DNA from: Isoptericola dokdonensis DS-3
GTDB lineage: Bacteria > Actinomycetota > Actinomycetes > Actinomycetales > Cellulomonadaceae
Assembly: GCF_001636295.1 (NCBI RefSeq)
Contig: NZ_CP014209.1
Location: forward strand, 2,852,001-2,916,000
Direction of reading: 5' to 3'
Length of the DNA: 64,000 bases
Under the pieces are notes generated by a model. The model saw nothing but the letters and a program-made list of their open reading frames with translations. It did not search any database and was not told where the DNA came from. This document shows, one piece after another, positions 27,025 to 35,500 of the stretch; within the stretch, counting starts at the first letter, position 1; every line of letters begins with the position of its first letter. Position numbers and translations under genes: made by a program.

Positions 27025-27935
27025 GACGCCTCCGGTGCGGTGTACTCGACGGCGTCCTTCGTGAGGGCGAAGAACGCCTGCTCCAGCGACGCCTGCTGCG
27101 GGACGAGCTCGGCGAGCACGGTGCCCGTGCGCAGCGCCAGGGCACCGACGTGCTCGCTCGGCACACCGGTCACGGTGAGCACGTCGTCGTCGGCCCGGTC
27201 GACGCCCGCGCCGGCCTCGGCGAGGGCGTCGGTCAAGGGGCCCGGATCGTCGGCGGTGCGGACGCGCACGCTCCCTGTGGTCGCGCTCGCCACGACCTGG
27301 TCCAGCGGCCCGGCCGCGACGAGCCGCCCACGCCCCAGGACGACGAGGTCGTCCGCGGTCTGCGCCATCTCGCTCATCAGGTGGCTCGAGACGAGCACCG
27401 TGGTGCCCTCCGAGGCCAGGGACCGCACGAGCTCGCGCACCCAGTGCACGCCGTCCGGGTCGAGCCCGTTGACGGGCTCGTCGAGCACGAGCGTGCGCGG
27501 CGTGCCCAGCAGGGCCGCCGCGATGCCCAGGCGCTGGCCCATGCCGAGGGAGTAGGTCCCGATCCTCCGGTTCGCCACCGTGGTCAGGCCCGTGAGCTCG
27601 AGCACCTCGTCCACACGTCGCGCCGGCAGCCGGTGCGTCAGCGCGATCGACCGGAGGTGGGCGCGCGCGCTCCGCCCCGGGTGGACGGCGTGCGCGTCGA
27701 GCATCGCTCCGATCGCCGTCAGCGGGGCAGGGTCGTCGGTGAACGGACGCCCGTCGACCCGGACCGTGCCGCTGGTCGGCCGGTGCAGGCCGAGGATCAT
27801 GCGCATGGTCGTCGACTTGCCTGCGCCGTTGGGGCCGAGCAGTCCGGTGACCCTGCTCGTGCGGACGGTGAAGCTGAGGTCCTCCACCGCGACCTTGCCG
27901 CCGTACCGCTTCGTGACGTTCTCCAGCTCGATCAC
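27021..27935 (-). CDS. ABC transporter ATP-binding protein (exporter type)
   Basis: 304 residues from the GTG at 27935; the frame is open far upstream, but the family start VIELENVTKRYGGK fixes the N-terminus. Walker A is GPNGAGKSTTM, the signature is YSLGMGQRLGIA, Walker B is TLVLDEPVNGLDP, with the H-loop in VLVSSHLMSEM. A C-terminal ~80-residue domain follows, as in NatA/BcrA-type exporters. No regulator is adjacent. Confidence 0.88.
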   Translation of the reverse strand: MIELENVTKRYGGKVAVEDLSFTVRTSRVTGLLGPNGAGKSTTMRMILGLHRPTSGTVRVDGRPFTDDPAPLTAIGAMLDAHAVHPGRSARAHLRSIALTHRLPARRVDEVLELTGLTTVANRRIGTYSLGMGQRLGIAAALLGTPRTLVLDEPVNGLDPDGVHWVRELVRSLASEGTTVLVSSHLMSEMAQTADDLVVLGRGRLVAAGPLDQVVASATTGSVRVRTADDPGPLTDALAEAGAGVDRADDDVLTVTGVPSEHVGALALRTGTVLAELVPQQASLEQAFFALTKDAVEYTAPEAS

Positions 27936-28090
27936 GAGTCGTGCCGGCGGGTCGTTCTCTTCTCGACCGCCATGCGAGCTCCTCACCGTCGGGTGCGTCC
28001 CGCCCGTGCGGCGAACGCCCAGGCGCAACCTACCGAGCGTGACCAGACTCCGCGCGACGGGGTGCGGCGACATCGGCGCACGGGCCTCGG

Positions 28091-28096
28091 TAGGGT
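28091..28096 (+). promoter_or_regulatory. Leaderless-type -10 hexamer TAGGGT
   Basis: Ends 7 bases before the ATG at 28104; no ribosome site precedes that start. Confidence 0.5.
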
Positions 28097-28103
28097 GCGA
28101 CCC

Positions 28104-28910
28104 ATGCTCGCGACCGGACGGCTGACCGCCGCTGCCCTGACCTGTGGTGCGGCGATCCTGCTGTTCGCGGTGCACGAGCGCCCGCTCGGCTACGTCCCGC
28201 TCGTGCTGGGGGTGCTGCTCGGGCTGCTCGTCGACCGGAGGCTGGGCCGCGACCTCGGGCTGATCGCGCTGGGCATGGGGATCGTCTCCGCCATCCCGTT
28301 GAAGGCCGACCTGACGGACGCCGGGATGCTGCGGTTCACCGTCGCGCTGTCGCTGGCGGTGCTCGTGCCGTGGGCCCTGTCCAAGTACGTGTTCAAGGAC
28401 GACGACGGCGCCGGTGCGGTGCGGTTCCCCGTGGCGACGGGCAACCCGTGGACGCGCGGGCAGTGGATCTACCTGGGCGTCGTGGTGCTCATCGGGTACC
28501 TGCTGCTGCCCTGGTACTTCCTGTCGTCCGGGGCGTACCTCAACTGGCCTTCCCTGGAGAACGACGGCGACATCGCCCGCCTGTTCGTGGGCGTCAACGC
28601 CGTCGGCATCTGGGACGAGCTGTTCTTCATCTGCACCGTGTTCGCGCTGCTGCGCCGCCACTTCGGGCTCCAGGTCGCGAACGTGCTCCAGGCCGTGGTG
28701 TTCGTGTCGTTCCTGTGGGAGCTCGGCTACCGCGAGTGGGGGCCGGCGCTGACGATCCCGTTCGCGCTCGTGCAGGGCTGGATCTTCGCGCGCTACAAGT
28801 CTCTGCCCTACGTCGTGGCGGTGCACCTGCTGTTCGACGCCGTCGTGTTCGCCGTGCTCGTGCACGGCCACCACCCCGAGCTGTTCGACATCTTCGTCAC
28901 CGCCCCCTGA
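28104..28910 (+). CDS. CPBP-family-like membrane protein
   Basis: A 268-residue, about eight-helix protein. The C-terminal half resembles CPBP/Abi glutamic endopeptidases: IWDELFFICTVFALLRR, FVSFLWELGYREWG, FALVQGWIFARYKSLPY and HLLFDAVVFA. The first motif is normally EExxxR; here the pair is DE, so catalytic ability is doubtful. The start is supported by the TAGGGT hexamer. It is divergent from the ABC exporter (about 170 bp apart) and followed by a very long hairpin. Confidence 0.7.
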   Translation: MLATGRLTAAALTCGAAILLFAVHERPLGYVPLVLGVLLGLLVDRRLGRDLGLIALGMGIVSAIPLKADLTDAGMLRFTVALSLAVLVPWALSKYVFKDDDGAGAVRFPVATGNPWTRGQWIYLGVVVLIGYLLLPWYFLSSGAYLNWPSLENDGDIARLFVGVNAVGIWDELFFICTVFALLRRHFGLQVANVLQAVVFVSFLWELGYREWGPALTIPFALVQGWIFARYKSLPYVVAVHLLFDAVVFAVLVHGHHPELFDIFVTAP

Positions 28911-28925
28911 ACCGGCCGCCGGCGG

Positions 28926-28984
28926 TCGAGCGTCTCTGTTCGTGCCTCATCAGCCGGTGATGGGGCACGAACAGAGACGCTCGA
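28926..28984. terminator. 21-bp perfect inverted repeat (long hairpin) between convergent genes
   Basis: 28926-28946 pairs with 28964-28984; the 17-base middle can pair again (CATCA/TGATG). It starts 16 bp after the CPBP-like stop and faces the DUF305 stop. It shares the GAGCGT...CATC half-site layout with the hairpin at 53072-53131. Confidence 0.7.
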
Positions 28985-29011
28985 TCACGCGGGATGCCGG
29001 GTGGCTCACGG

Positions 29012-29773
29012 TCAGAGCCCGGCGAGCAGGTCCTGCATGCGCCCGATCTCCGCCTGCTGGCCGGCGCCGATGTCGGTGGCGAGCTCGTCCGCCCGCTCGT
29101 CGGTGCCCTCGTTCAGCACGGTCACCGACATCTCCACGGCGCCCTCGTGGTGCTGGATCATGCCCTCCAGGTAGAGGCGGTCGAACTCCGCCCCCGACGC
29201 CGCCGCGAGCTCCGCCATCTGCTCGTCCGTCAGCATGCCCGGCATCGACATGGCGCCGTGGTCGTGCTCCGCCGCGCCGTCGGGCAGGCGCGGCCCGGAG
29301 CCGTCGCCCTGCTCCAGCTCCACCGGCACCGGCAGCTCCCGCTCCTGGAGCCACGCCGCCAGGCCGTGGATCTCCGCCGCCTGGACGTCGCGGATGCGGT
29401 CCGCGAGCGCCAGCACCTCCGGGTCCTGCGCGCGGTCCGGCGCGAGGTCCGACATCTCCAGGGCCTGGAGGTGGTGGTGGATCATGTCGGCGAAGTAGTC
29501 CATGTCGACCTGGTTGTGCGTCGCGGACTCGACGCCGGGCTCGAAGTCCTCGGGCGCCACGGTGGACGCCGTCTCGCCGGGCCGGCCGGGCTGCACGACG
29601 GTGCTCTGCGGCGGCGTCACGGCGGGGTCGTCCGACCCGGTGCAGGCCGCCGTCGTCACGGTCGCCGCGAGCAGCGCGAGGGTCGCGACCGTGCGGCGGG
29701 CCGCACGGCCACGAGGCCCGGCCACCCCCCGACCCGTGCCGGTGGACTGCCTGAACGTCGCCTTGACCTGCAT
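29012..29773 (-). CDS. DUF305 lipoprotein
   Basis: 253 residues. The ATG at 29773 follows GGGTGGTGACA; the frame continues to 29806 without a better site. An Arg-rich N-terminus, hydrophobic core and lipobox TTAAC predict a surface lipoprotein. Two DUF305 halves carry the signature helices DMIHHHLQALEMS and GMIQHHEGAVEMS, with paired histidines and methionines that suit metal (probably copper) binding; a His/Met-rich loop (EHDHGAMSMPGM) sits between them. It is divergent from the LVIVD protein. Metal binding is family-based inference. Confidence 0.88.
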   Translation of the reverse strand: MQVKATFRQSTGTGRGVAGPRGRAARRTVATLALLAATVTTAACTGSDDPAVTPPQSTVVQPGRPGETASTVAPEDFEPGVESATHNQVDMDYFADMIHHHLQALEMSDLAPDRAQDPEVLALADRIRDVQAAEIHGLAAWLQERELPVPVELEQGDGSGPRLPDGAAEHDHGAMSMPGMLTDEQMAELAAASGAEFDRLYLEGMIQHHEGAVEMSVTVLNEGTDERADELATDIGAGQQAEIGRMQDLLAGL

Positions 29774-29866
29774 TGTCACCACCCTGTTAATTCCCTGCGT
29801 GCCCACTGGTGAGGAAGGTCACAGTAGGTGAGAGTGGGGGCACACTACCAAGGAGGTGTGACGCCT

Positions 29867-31390
29867 GTGCGTCCAAAGACATCGCAGCAGAGCCGTCGTG
29901 CACTCGGGGCTGGAGCGCTCGCCGGTGTGATCGCCGTCGGCTCAATCGCCCTCGCCGCGCCCGGCTACGCCGAGCCGTCGGACGGCACCGAGCTGCCCGC
30001 CCAGAGCATCGTCGCTCTGGACGACTCGGCCGTGCCGGACTCGCTCAGCGTGCCGGGCACGTCGGACGACTACCGCATGGACCTGCTCGCGAACATCCCC
30101 AAGAACGGGGACTTCGCGGCGGAGAACGCCTACAGCTCGGACCTCGCCTTCCAGGGGAAGTACGCGTTCGCGGGCAACTACAACGGCTTCACGATCTACG
30201 ACATCAGCAAGCCGAAGTCGCCGAAGCAGGTCGTGCAGGTCCTCTGCCCGGGCTCGCAGAACGACATCTCGGTCTACGACGACATCCTCGTGCTGTCCAC
30301 GGACTCCTCCCGCAGCGACGACTCGTGCGCCAGCACGGCCCAGTCCGCCACGGTCAAGGACTCGTGGGAGGGCCTGAAGATCTTCGACATCTCCGACGTG
30401 CGCAACCCGGAGTACGTCGCCGCCGTCGAGACGGCCTGCGGCTCCCACACCCACTCCCTCGCGCCGTCGAAGAACGGCCGCGACGTGTACGCGTACGTGT
30501 CCTCGTACAGCCCGAACGGGGCGTTCCCCGACTGCCAGCCGCCGCACGACCTCATCTCGATCGTCAAGATCCCGCTGCGGGCGCCCGCGCAGGCCGCGGT
30601 CGTGTCCACCCCGGTGCTGTTCCCCGAGGGCGGCTACACCAACACCTCCGGCTGCCACGACATCACGACCTACGTGAAGCTCGACCTGGCGGCCGGCGCG
30701 TGCATGGGCGACGGCATCCTCATGGACATCTCCGACCGGGAGAACCCGGTGGTCGTCGACACGGTGCGCGACACGGAGAACTTCGCGTTCTGGCACTCGG
30801 CGACGTTCAACAACGACGGCACCAAGGTCGTGTTCACCGACGAGCTCGGCGGCGGCGGCGCGGCGACCTGCAACCCGGACGTCGGCCCGACGCGCGGCGC
30901 CAACGGCATCTACGACATCGTCGTCGACCGTGACGGGCCGAAGGCGAAGAAGCCCGGAAAGGGCCACGGCCACGGCCACGGTCACGGGAAGCCGCAGATC
31001 GAGGACCTCGAGCTGGAGTTCGCGAGCTACTACAAGATCCCGCGCACCAACACGAACTTCGAGAACTGCGTCGCGCACAACGGCTCGCTCATCCCGGTCA
31101 AGGGCAAGGACATCATGGTCCAGGCCTGGTACCAGGGCGGCATCTCCGTGTACGACTTCACCGACTCGGAGAACCCGAAGGAGATCGCCTGGTTCGACCG
31201 TGGACCCCTGTCCGCGGAGCGGCTGATCCTCGGCGGGTCGTGGTCGGCGTACTACTACAACGGGTACGTCTTCTCGAACGACATCCAGCAGGGCTTCGAC
31301 GTCCTGGAGATCAGCGACCGTGCGGTCGGCAAGCAGAAGACCCACACCTACCGCGAGTTCAACCCGCAGCAGCAGATCAGCTTCCGCTGA
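29867..31390 (+). CDS. Secreted LVIVD-repeat beta-propeller protein
   Basis: 507 residues. The strong AAGGAGG at 29850-29856 points to the GTG at 29867 (10-base spacing) rather than the GTG at 29858 or the ATG at 29828. A twin-Arg-like SRRALGAGAL start and a hydrophobic stretch lead to cleavage near GYAEPS. The body has LVIVD-type blades (GFTIYDISKPKSPKQV, LKIFDISDVRNPEYV, ILMDISDRENPVVV, ISVYDFTDSENPKEI). A Gly-His-rich insert (KGHGHGHGHGHGK) near residue 365 could bind metal. Function unknown; possibly a cell-surface scaffold next to the metal-binding DUF305 lipoprotein. Confidence 0.85.
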   Translation: MRPKTSQQSRRALGAGALAGVIAVGSIALAAPGYAEPSDGTELPAQSIVALDDSAVPDSLSVPGTSDDYRMDLLANIPKNGDFAAENAYSSDLAFQGKYAFAGNYNGFTIYDISKPKSPKQVVQVLCPGSQNDISVYDDILVLSTDSSRSDDSCASTAQSATVKDSWEGLKIFDISDVRNPEYVAAVETACGSHTHSLAPSKNGRDVYAYVSSYSPNGAFPDCQPPHDLISIVKIPLRAPAQAAVVSTPVLFPEGGYTNTSGCHDITTYVKLDLAAGACMGDGILMDISDRENPVVVDTVRDTENFAFWHSATFNNDGTKVVFTDELGGGGAATCNPDVGPTRGANGIYDIVVDRDGPKAKKPGKGHGHGHGHGKPQIEDLELEFASYYKIPRTNTNFENCVAHNGSLIPVKGKDIMVQAWYQGGISVYDFTDSENPKEIAWFDRGPLSAERLILGGSWSAYYYNGYVFSNDIQQGFDVLEISDRAVGKQKTHTYREFNPQQQISFR

Positions 31391-31417
31391 CCTCCTGCAC
31401 CGCCCGGTGACCCGGGC

Positions 31418-31454
31418 ACGGCGGCCCGTCCTGCGACGCAGGGCGGGCCGCCGT
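31418..31454 (+). terminator. Terminator hairpin after the LVIVD gene
   Basis: A 17-bp stem (31418-31434 with 31438-31454) with a single mismatch that can be a G-U pair in RNA, and a 3-base loop, 27 bp after the stop. Confidence 0.65.
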
Positions 31455-31519
31455 CGTGCGCGCCCCACCCTCCCGGGTGGGGGCCGTGAGACGGGCGGCG
31501 GGCCAGCGGGCCGCGCTCG

Positions 31520-31525
31520 TAGGCT
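31520..31525 (+). promoter_or_regulatory. Leaderless-type -10 hexamer TAGGCT
   Basis: Ends 6 bases before the ATG at 31532. Confidence 0.5.
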
Positions 31526-31531
31526 GCGGGC

Positions 31532-32179
31532 ATGAGCACAGGGACGCGGGACGTGCGGGTGTGCTTCGTGGGCGACTCGTTCGTGGCGGGCGTGGGCGAC
31601 CCGTCCGGGCTCGGCTGGGTGGGGCGGGTCGTGGCCGCCTCCGCGGCGCGCGGCCTGCCGCTGACCGCCTACAACCTCGGGGTGCGTCGGCAGACGTCGG
31701 TCGAGGTCGCGGCGCGGCTGCCGGTGGAGGTCCCGCCGCGGCTCGCGGCGGCCGGCGAGCCGCGCGTCGTGCTCTCGTTCGGCGTCAACGACACCGTCAT
31801 GGAGGACGGCGCACCGCGCGTCGACCCGGGTGCCACGGTCGAGGCGCTGCACGCCGCGGTCCGGGCCGTCGCGCCGGTCCCCGTGCTGCTCGTGGGGCCG
31901 CCCGCCGTGGTCGACCCGGCCCAGGACGCCCGGGTGCGGCACCTGACCGCCGCCCTGCGGAGCGTGTGCGCCGAGACCGGTGTGCCGTTCGTCGACGCCC
32001 ACGCCGCGACGGCGGCCGCCCACCGGTGGCACCGGGAGGTCGTCGCCGGCGACGGCGCACACCCGGGAGCCGACGGCTACGCGCTGCTCGCCGACGCCGT
32101 GGCGGGGCCGATCCTGGACTGGCTGGGCGCGCCGGTCAGCGACGTCGGCGCAGCCGGGACTCCAGCAGCGGCACCGTGA
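31532..32179 (+). CDS. SGNH/GDSL hydrolase
   Basis: A 215-residue cytoplasmic esterase/lipase-fold protein. Block I is CFVGDSFVAGVGD with the nucleophilic Ser, the block II Gly is in YNLGVRRQ, block III is SFGVNDTVMEDG with Asn, and block V is DGAHPGADGY with the Asp-His pair. No signal peptide. Substrate (ester, acetyl group or thioester) cannot be inferred. Its last 44 bp overlap the 3' end of the convergent DMT transporter gene. Confidence 0.88.
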   Translation: MSTGTRDVRVCFVGDSFVAGVGDPSGLGWVGRVVAASAARGLPLTAYNLGVRRQTSVEVAARLPVEVPPRLAAAGEPRVVLSFGVNDTVMEDGAPRVDPGATVEALHAAVRAVAPVPVLLVGPPAVVDPAQDARVRHLTAALRSVCAETGVPFVDAHAATAAAHRWHREVVAGDGAHPGADGYALLADAVAGPILDWLGAPVSDVGAAGTPAAAP

Positions 32180-33119
32180 CGGCGACCAGCGTGAGCGCGG
32201 CACCCGCGTAGGTCGCCGGGCCCGGGGGCGTCGCGCCCGGGGTCAGCAGGTCCAGCACGAGCGCACCCGTGACCTGCCCGGCGATCATCCCCAGGCCCAG
32301 CAGCAGCACCCCGATCCGGTGCACCACCGCCGCCTGGACGGCGATGAACACGATCCCCAGCAGCCCGCCCGACCACAGCACGAGGTCCGCGGGCAGGTCG
32401 GTCGGCAGCGTGCCCGTCGGTGGCCCGGCCACCAGCACCGACACCCCGAACGCGACCGTCAGGACGGCGGTGCCGACGAGGAAGTTGCCGAACGTCGCCG
32501 CCGCGACCCCCGCGAACGGCGCGGAGCCCGGCTCCTCGGCGGCGGCGCGCACCGTGCCGTTCACCGCCTGCTGCCACGCCTGGAGGGCCCCGGCCACCGC
32601 GGGGACGACGGCGAGCCACAGCCCGTCGACGCGCCCGACCGCCCCGGACACCGCGACGGCGACCGCGACGATCGTCAGCACCGGGCCCAGCGCACGACCC
32701 AGCGTGACCAGCCGGACGCCGCCCGGCGCGATCCCCAGCCGGTCCACCAGCAGCGAGCTCGTGGACTGGCCGGCCACGACCGCCACCATGAACAGCGCCA
32801 CGCCGAGCGTCGCCACCGTGAGTCCCTGCGCGGCGACGTAGCAGGCGCCTGCGGCGCCGCCCAGCACCTCCCACCAGCGCAGCCGGCGCGCCCGCAGGGC
32901 TCCCACGACCTGGCCGACGGCGGCCCGCGCGGCGGGCCAGCAGACGACGGTCAGCGCGAGCAGCACCAGGCCCGAGCCGAACGAGATGACCGCCGCCCCG
33001 AACCCGGATCCCACGTGGACCGCCAGCGTGCCGTTGACCCGGGTCTGGAGCGCCGCGCCCACGCCGCCCCCGACGGCGGCGGTGACGCCGACGACGGTCG
33101 ACCGGGCTGCGTTGCTCAC
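32136..33119 (-). CDS. DMT-superfamily transporter (two DUF606/YdcZ repeats)
   Basis: 327 residues from a GTG at 33119, with a TACACT hexamer ending 6 bases upstream (leaderless type). About ten helices form two homologous halves, each opening with a Gly-rich membrane segment followed by an RVNGTL or AVNGTV motif: AALQTRVNGTLAVHVGSGFG in the first and QAWQQAVNGTVRAA in the second. This is a fused YdcZ-type transporter; relatives often occur as two separate ~150-residue proteins. Substrate unknown. Confidence 0.82.
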   Translation of the reverse strand: MSNAARSTVVGVTAAVGGGVGAALQTRVNGTLAVHVGSGFGAAVISFGSGLVLLALTVVCWPAARAAVGQVVGALRARRLRWWEVLGGAAGACYVAAQGLTVATLGVALFMVAVVAGQSTSSLLVDRLGIAPGGVRLVTLGRALGPVLTIVAVAVAVSGAVGRVDGLWLAVVPAVAGALQAWQQAVNGTVRAAAEEPGSAPFAGVAAATFGNFLVGTAVLTVAFGVSVLVAGPPTGTLPTDLPADLVLWSGGLLGIVFIAVQAAVVHRIGVLLLGLGMIAGQVTGALVLDLLTPGATPPGPATYAGAALTLVAVTVPLLESRLRRRR

Positions 33120-33125
33120 CGGGGG

Positions 33126-33131
33126 AGTGTA
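33126..33131 (-). promoter_or_regulatory. Leaderless-type -10 hexamer TACACT (minus strand)
   Basis: Ends 6 bases before the GTG at 33119. Confidence 0.5.
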
Positions 33132-33211
33132 GGCACCGCCGGCTCCCGCGTCGGCGACCCGCCCGGCCAGCCGCCGCCGGGGCGTCCCGCGCCGGTGGCA
33201 GCATGCGGTGC

Positions 33212-34516
33212 GTGAGCACCGACACGCGCGCCGCCCGCCACGCCCGCACCGACGAGGTGCCGGTGGGGCACGGTCACGCGCACTCCCACGGCGGCCCGGT
33301 GCCGCCCGCGCCGTGGCGCACCCGCGTCGTGCTGGCGCTCCTGGTGATCCCTGCCGTCGTGGCGACCGCCCTCGGCCTGTGGGCGCTCTGGCCCTCCGCG
33401 GCCGCCGTGCCCGACCGGGTGCCCGTGGTGGTCGAGGGCAGCGAGATGGTCGTGGCGACCGTCGTCGGGCCGCTCGCGGAGAGCAACGGCGACACCTGGC
33501 CCACGACGGAGGACGCCACCGCCGGGGACGTGGAGATCCGGCTGGCCGACGGCTCGACGTCAGGGATGCAGGCGGACGCGCGGTTCGGGCTGGAGCCGGG
33601 CGACCGGGTGACCGCGCTGTTCATCGGCGACTTCGCCGAGACCGTCTCGCCGTACGTGTTCATGGACCATCAGCGGGACGTGCCGTTCGGCCTGCTCGCG
33701 GGCGCGTACGTGCTGGTCGTGCTGCTGGTGGCGCGCTGGCGGGGACTCGCCGCGCTGGTCGGGCTCGCCGCCGCGTTCGCCGTGTTCGTCGGGTTCACGT
33801 TCCCCGCGCTGCTCGCCGGCGAGGACGCGATGGGGGTCGCCCTGGTGACGTCCGCGGCGGTGATGCTCGTGGTCCTCTACCTGGCGCACGGGTTGACGGC
33901 CCGGACCACGGTGGCGCTGCTCGGCACCCTCGCGGGGCTCGCGCTCACCGCGGGGATCGGCGCGTGGGCGACCGGCGCCGCCCGGATCACGGGGGCGTCC
34001 GACGAGATGGCGCAGAACCTGCCCCTCATCGCCCCGGGGGTCGACCTGCGGGGCATCGCGCTGTGCGGGCTCGTCCTGGCGGGCATGGGTGTGCTCAACG
34101 ACGTCACCATCACCCAGGCGTCGGCCGTGTGGGAGCTGCGCGCGATGGCGCCGCACGCGCCGCGGCGCGTGCTGTTCGCCCGGGCGATGCGGATCGGGCG
34201 TGACCACATCGCCTCGACCGTCTATACGATCGCCTTCGCCTACGTCGGCGCCGCGCTGCCGCTGCTGCTCACCGTGTGGCTGCTCGACCAGACGCCGCTG
34301 ATGTCCCTGACGTCGGGCGAGATCGCCGAGGAGGTCGTGCGCACCCTGGTCGGGTCCATCGGCCTCGTGCTCGCCATCCCCATCACGACGGCGATCGCCG
34401 CCGTCGTCGTGCCCGGCCATCTCTCCGGGCACGACGACGCCGGTGCGGACGTCGGGTCCGACCTCGGCGAACCGCCGGTGACGTCGTCCGGCGACCGGGA
34501 GCCGCGCCTCAGGTGA
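33212..34516 (+). CDS. YibE/F family membrane protein
   Basis: 434 residues from the GTG at 33212, with CAGCAT ending 7 bases before it; an ATG at 33203 would add three residues. A cytoplasmic His-rich tail (VGHGHAHSHGG) leads to the first helix (about 35-55). An extracytoplasmic beta domain follows (about 65-150), then seven or more helices containing the YibE/F core: LVALVGLAAAF-like segments, GVLNDVTITQASAVWELR and SVYTIAFAYVGAALPL-type stretches. It ends in an acidic tail. Proposed as transporters, but function unproven. The N-terminal His cluster could bind metal. Confidence 0.83.
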   Translation: MSTDTRAARHARTDEVPVGHGHAHSHGGPVPPAPWRTRVVLALLVIPAVVATALGLWALWPSAAAVPDRVPVVVEGSEMVVATVVGPLAESNGDTWPTTEDATAGDVEIRLADGSTSGMQADARFGLEPGDRVTALFIGDFAETVSPYVFMDHQRDVPFGLLAGAYVLVVLLVARWRGLAALVGLAAAFAVFVGFTFPALLAGEDAMGVALVTSAAVMLVVLYLAHGLTARTTVALLGTLAGLALTAGIGAWATGAARITGASDEMAQNLPLIAPGVDLRGIALCGLVLAGMGVLNDVTITQASAVWELRAMAPHAPRRVLFARAMRIGRDHIASTVYTIAFAYVGAALPLLLTVWLLDQTPLMSLTSGEIAEEVVRTLVGSIGLVLAIPITTAIAAVVVPGHLSGHDDAGADVGSDLGEPPVTSSGDREPRLR

Positions 34517-35354
34517 GGTGGTCGAAGTCGCCCCGCACCCAGGCGGCGTGGCGCTCGGCGGAACGCAGGACGACGGCGCGGGCGTCCTGCGCGATCACCC
34601 CGTCGAAGTTGTTGTAGAGCCGTTCGAACGGCCACCGGGCGACGTGCTCGGCGACGCGCAGCGCGACGGCCCCCGACAGTGGCAGCCGGTTGGGGTAGCT
34701 GCGCATGAAGCTCACCGTGGTGCGGTCCGGATTGGCCATGATCGTGTCGCCGCTGAGCAGCACGCCGCGCCCGTCGGCGCCGCCCGCCCAGTGCACGACG
34801 ACCGATCCGGGGAAGTGCCCGCCGGGCTGGCTGAGGGTGACCCCGGGGAGGATCTCGCGCTCGCCGGACCACGCCTCGACCTGGGGTCCGGTGCGCGCGA
34901 CCCACCCGGCGTCGGCGGCGCTGACGAGCACGGGGACGGGGGAGCCGGGCGCGCCGAGCCGCCGGCTCCACTCGACCTGCACCCCGTACATGTGCGGGTG
35001 GCTGGCCACCACGGCGACGACGCCGGGCGGTCCGGCGATCTCGCGGACGGCTGCGACGGCCGCGTCGTCGACGTAGCCGAGCGGGTCCCACAGCAGCGAC
35101 CCGGCGTCGGTGCGCAGGAGCTTGGCCTGCTGCCCGATGCCGACGCCGGGCTGGGTGGCCAGGGCGTGGAGGTCGGGCTCGAGCTCGGTGATCTCGATGC
35201 TGCGGCCGGCGGCGAGCTCGTCGAGGGTGGCCCAGGCCGTGCCGGTGGCGGGCACCCACTGGCGTTCGTCGGCGCAGATCGCGCAGGTCTCGGGACGGTC
35301 GGCGTGTTCGACGCCGCAGGTGAGGCAGATCCAGAACTGCTCCGTGCTGGTCAT
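34509..35354 (-). CDS. Metallo-beta-lactamase-fold protein with N-terminal zinc-ribbon-like motif
   Basis: 281 residues; the ATG at 35354 is preferred over longer in-frame starts, with a CACGCT hexamer ending 6 bases upstream. The N-terminus has two CxxC knuckles (WICLTCGVEH and ETCAICADE), like a rubredoxin-type ribbon. The MBL part is divergent: in place of HxHxDH it reads VASHPHMYG, followed by GGHFPGSVVVHW, LLSGDTIM and a final LYNNFDGVI. Two-metal chemistry may therefore be lost or altered. Its 3' end overlaps the YibE/F gene by 8 bp (convergent). Divergent from the Zur-controlled aztD-like gene, with the zinc boxes between. Confidence 0.78.
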   Translation of the reverse strand: MTSTEQFWICLTCGVEHADRPETCAICADERQWVPATGTAWATLDELAAGRSIEITELEPDLHALATQPGVGIGQQAKLLRTDAGSLLWDPLGYVDDAAVAAVREIAGPPGVVAVVASHPHMYGVQVEWSRRLGAPGSPVPVLVSAADAGWVARTGPQVEAWSGEREILPGVTLSQPGGHFPGSVVVHWAGGADGRGVLLSGDTIMANPDRTTVSFMRSYPNRLPLSGAVALRVAEHVARWPFERLYNNFDGVIAQDARAVVLRSAERHAAWVRGDFDHLT

Positions 35355-35399
35355 GCGGACAGCGTGGCACGGGCGTCGGACACCGGCCGCCGGGATGGG

Positions 35400-35421
35400 T
35401 TGAAAATGATTCTCATGCATG
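35400..35421. promoter_or_regulatory. Zur box upstream of the aztD-like gene
   Basis: TTGAAAATGATTCTCATGCA matches the actinobacterial Zur palindrome (TGAAAATNATTTTCA core) closely. It sits in the divergent region, so it could also act on the MBL-fold gene. A weaker second site (GGTTCTCATTCGC) lies at 35448-35460. Confidence 0.78.
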
Positions 35422-35500
35422 ACAGGCTCGCTCACGCAATTGCGACTGGTTCTCATTCGCTGCGCGACGCCGTCGCGCCCACGAGACGGAAAGACACCCG

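Noticed and set aside
28926..28984. Insertion-sequence terminal repeats
   Set aside because: The two arms are only 17 bp apart with nothing between, so this is a hairpin, not the ends of an element.
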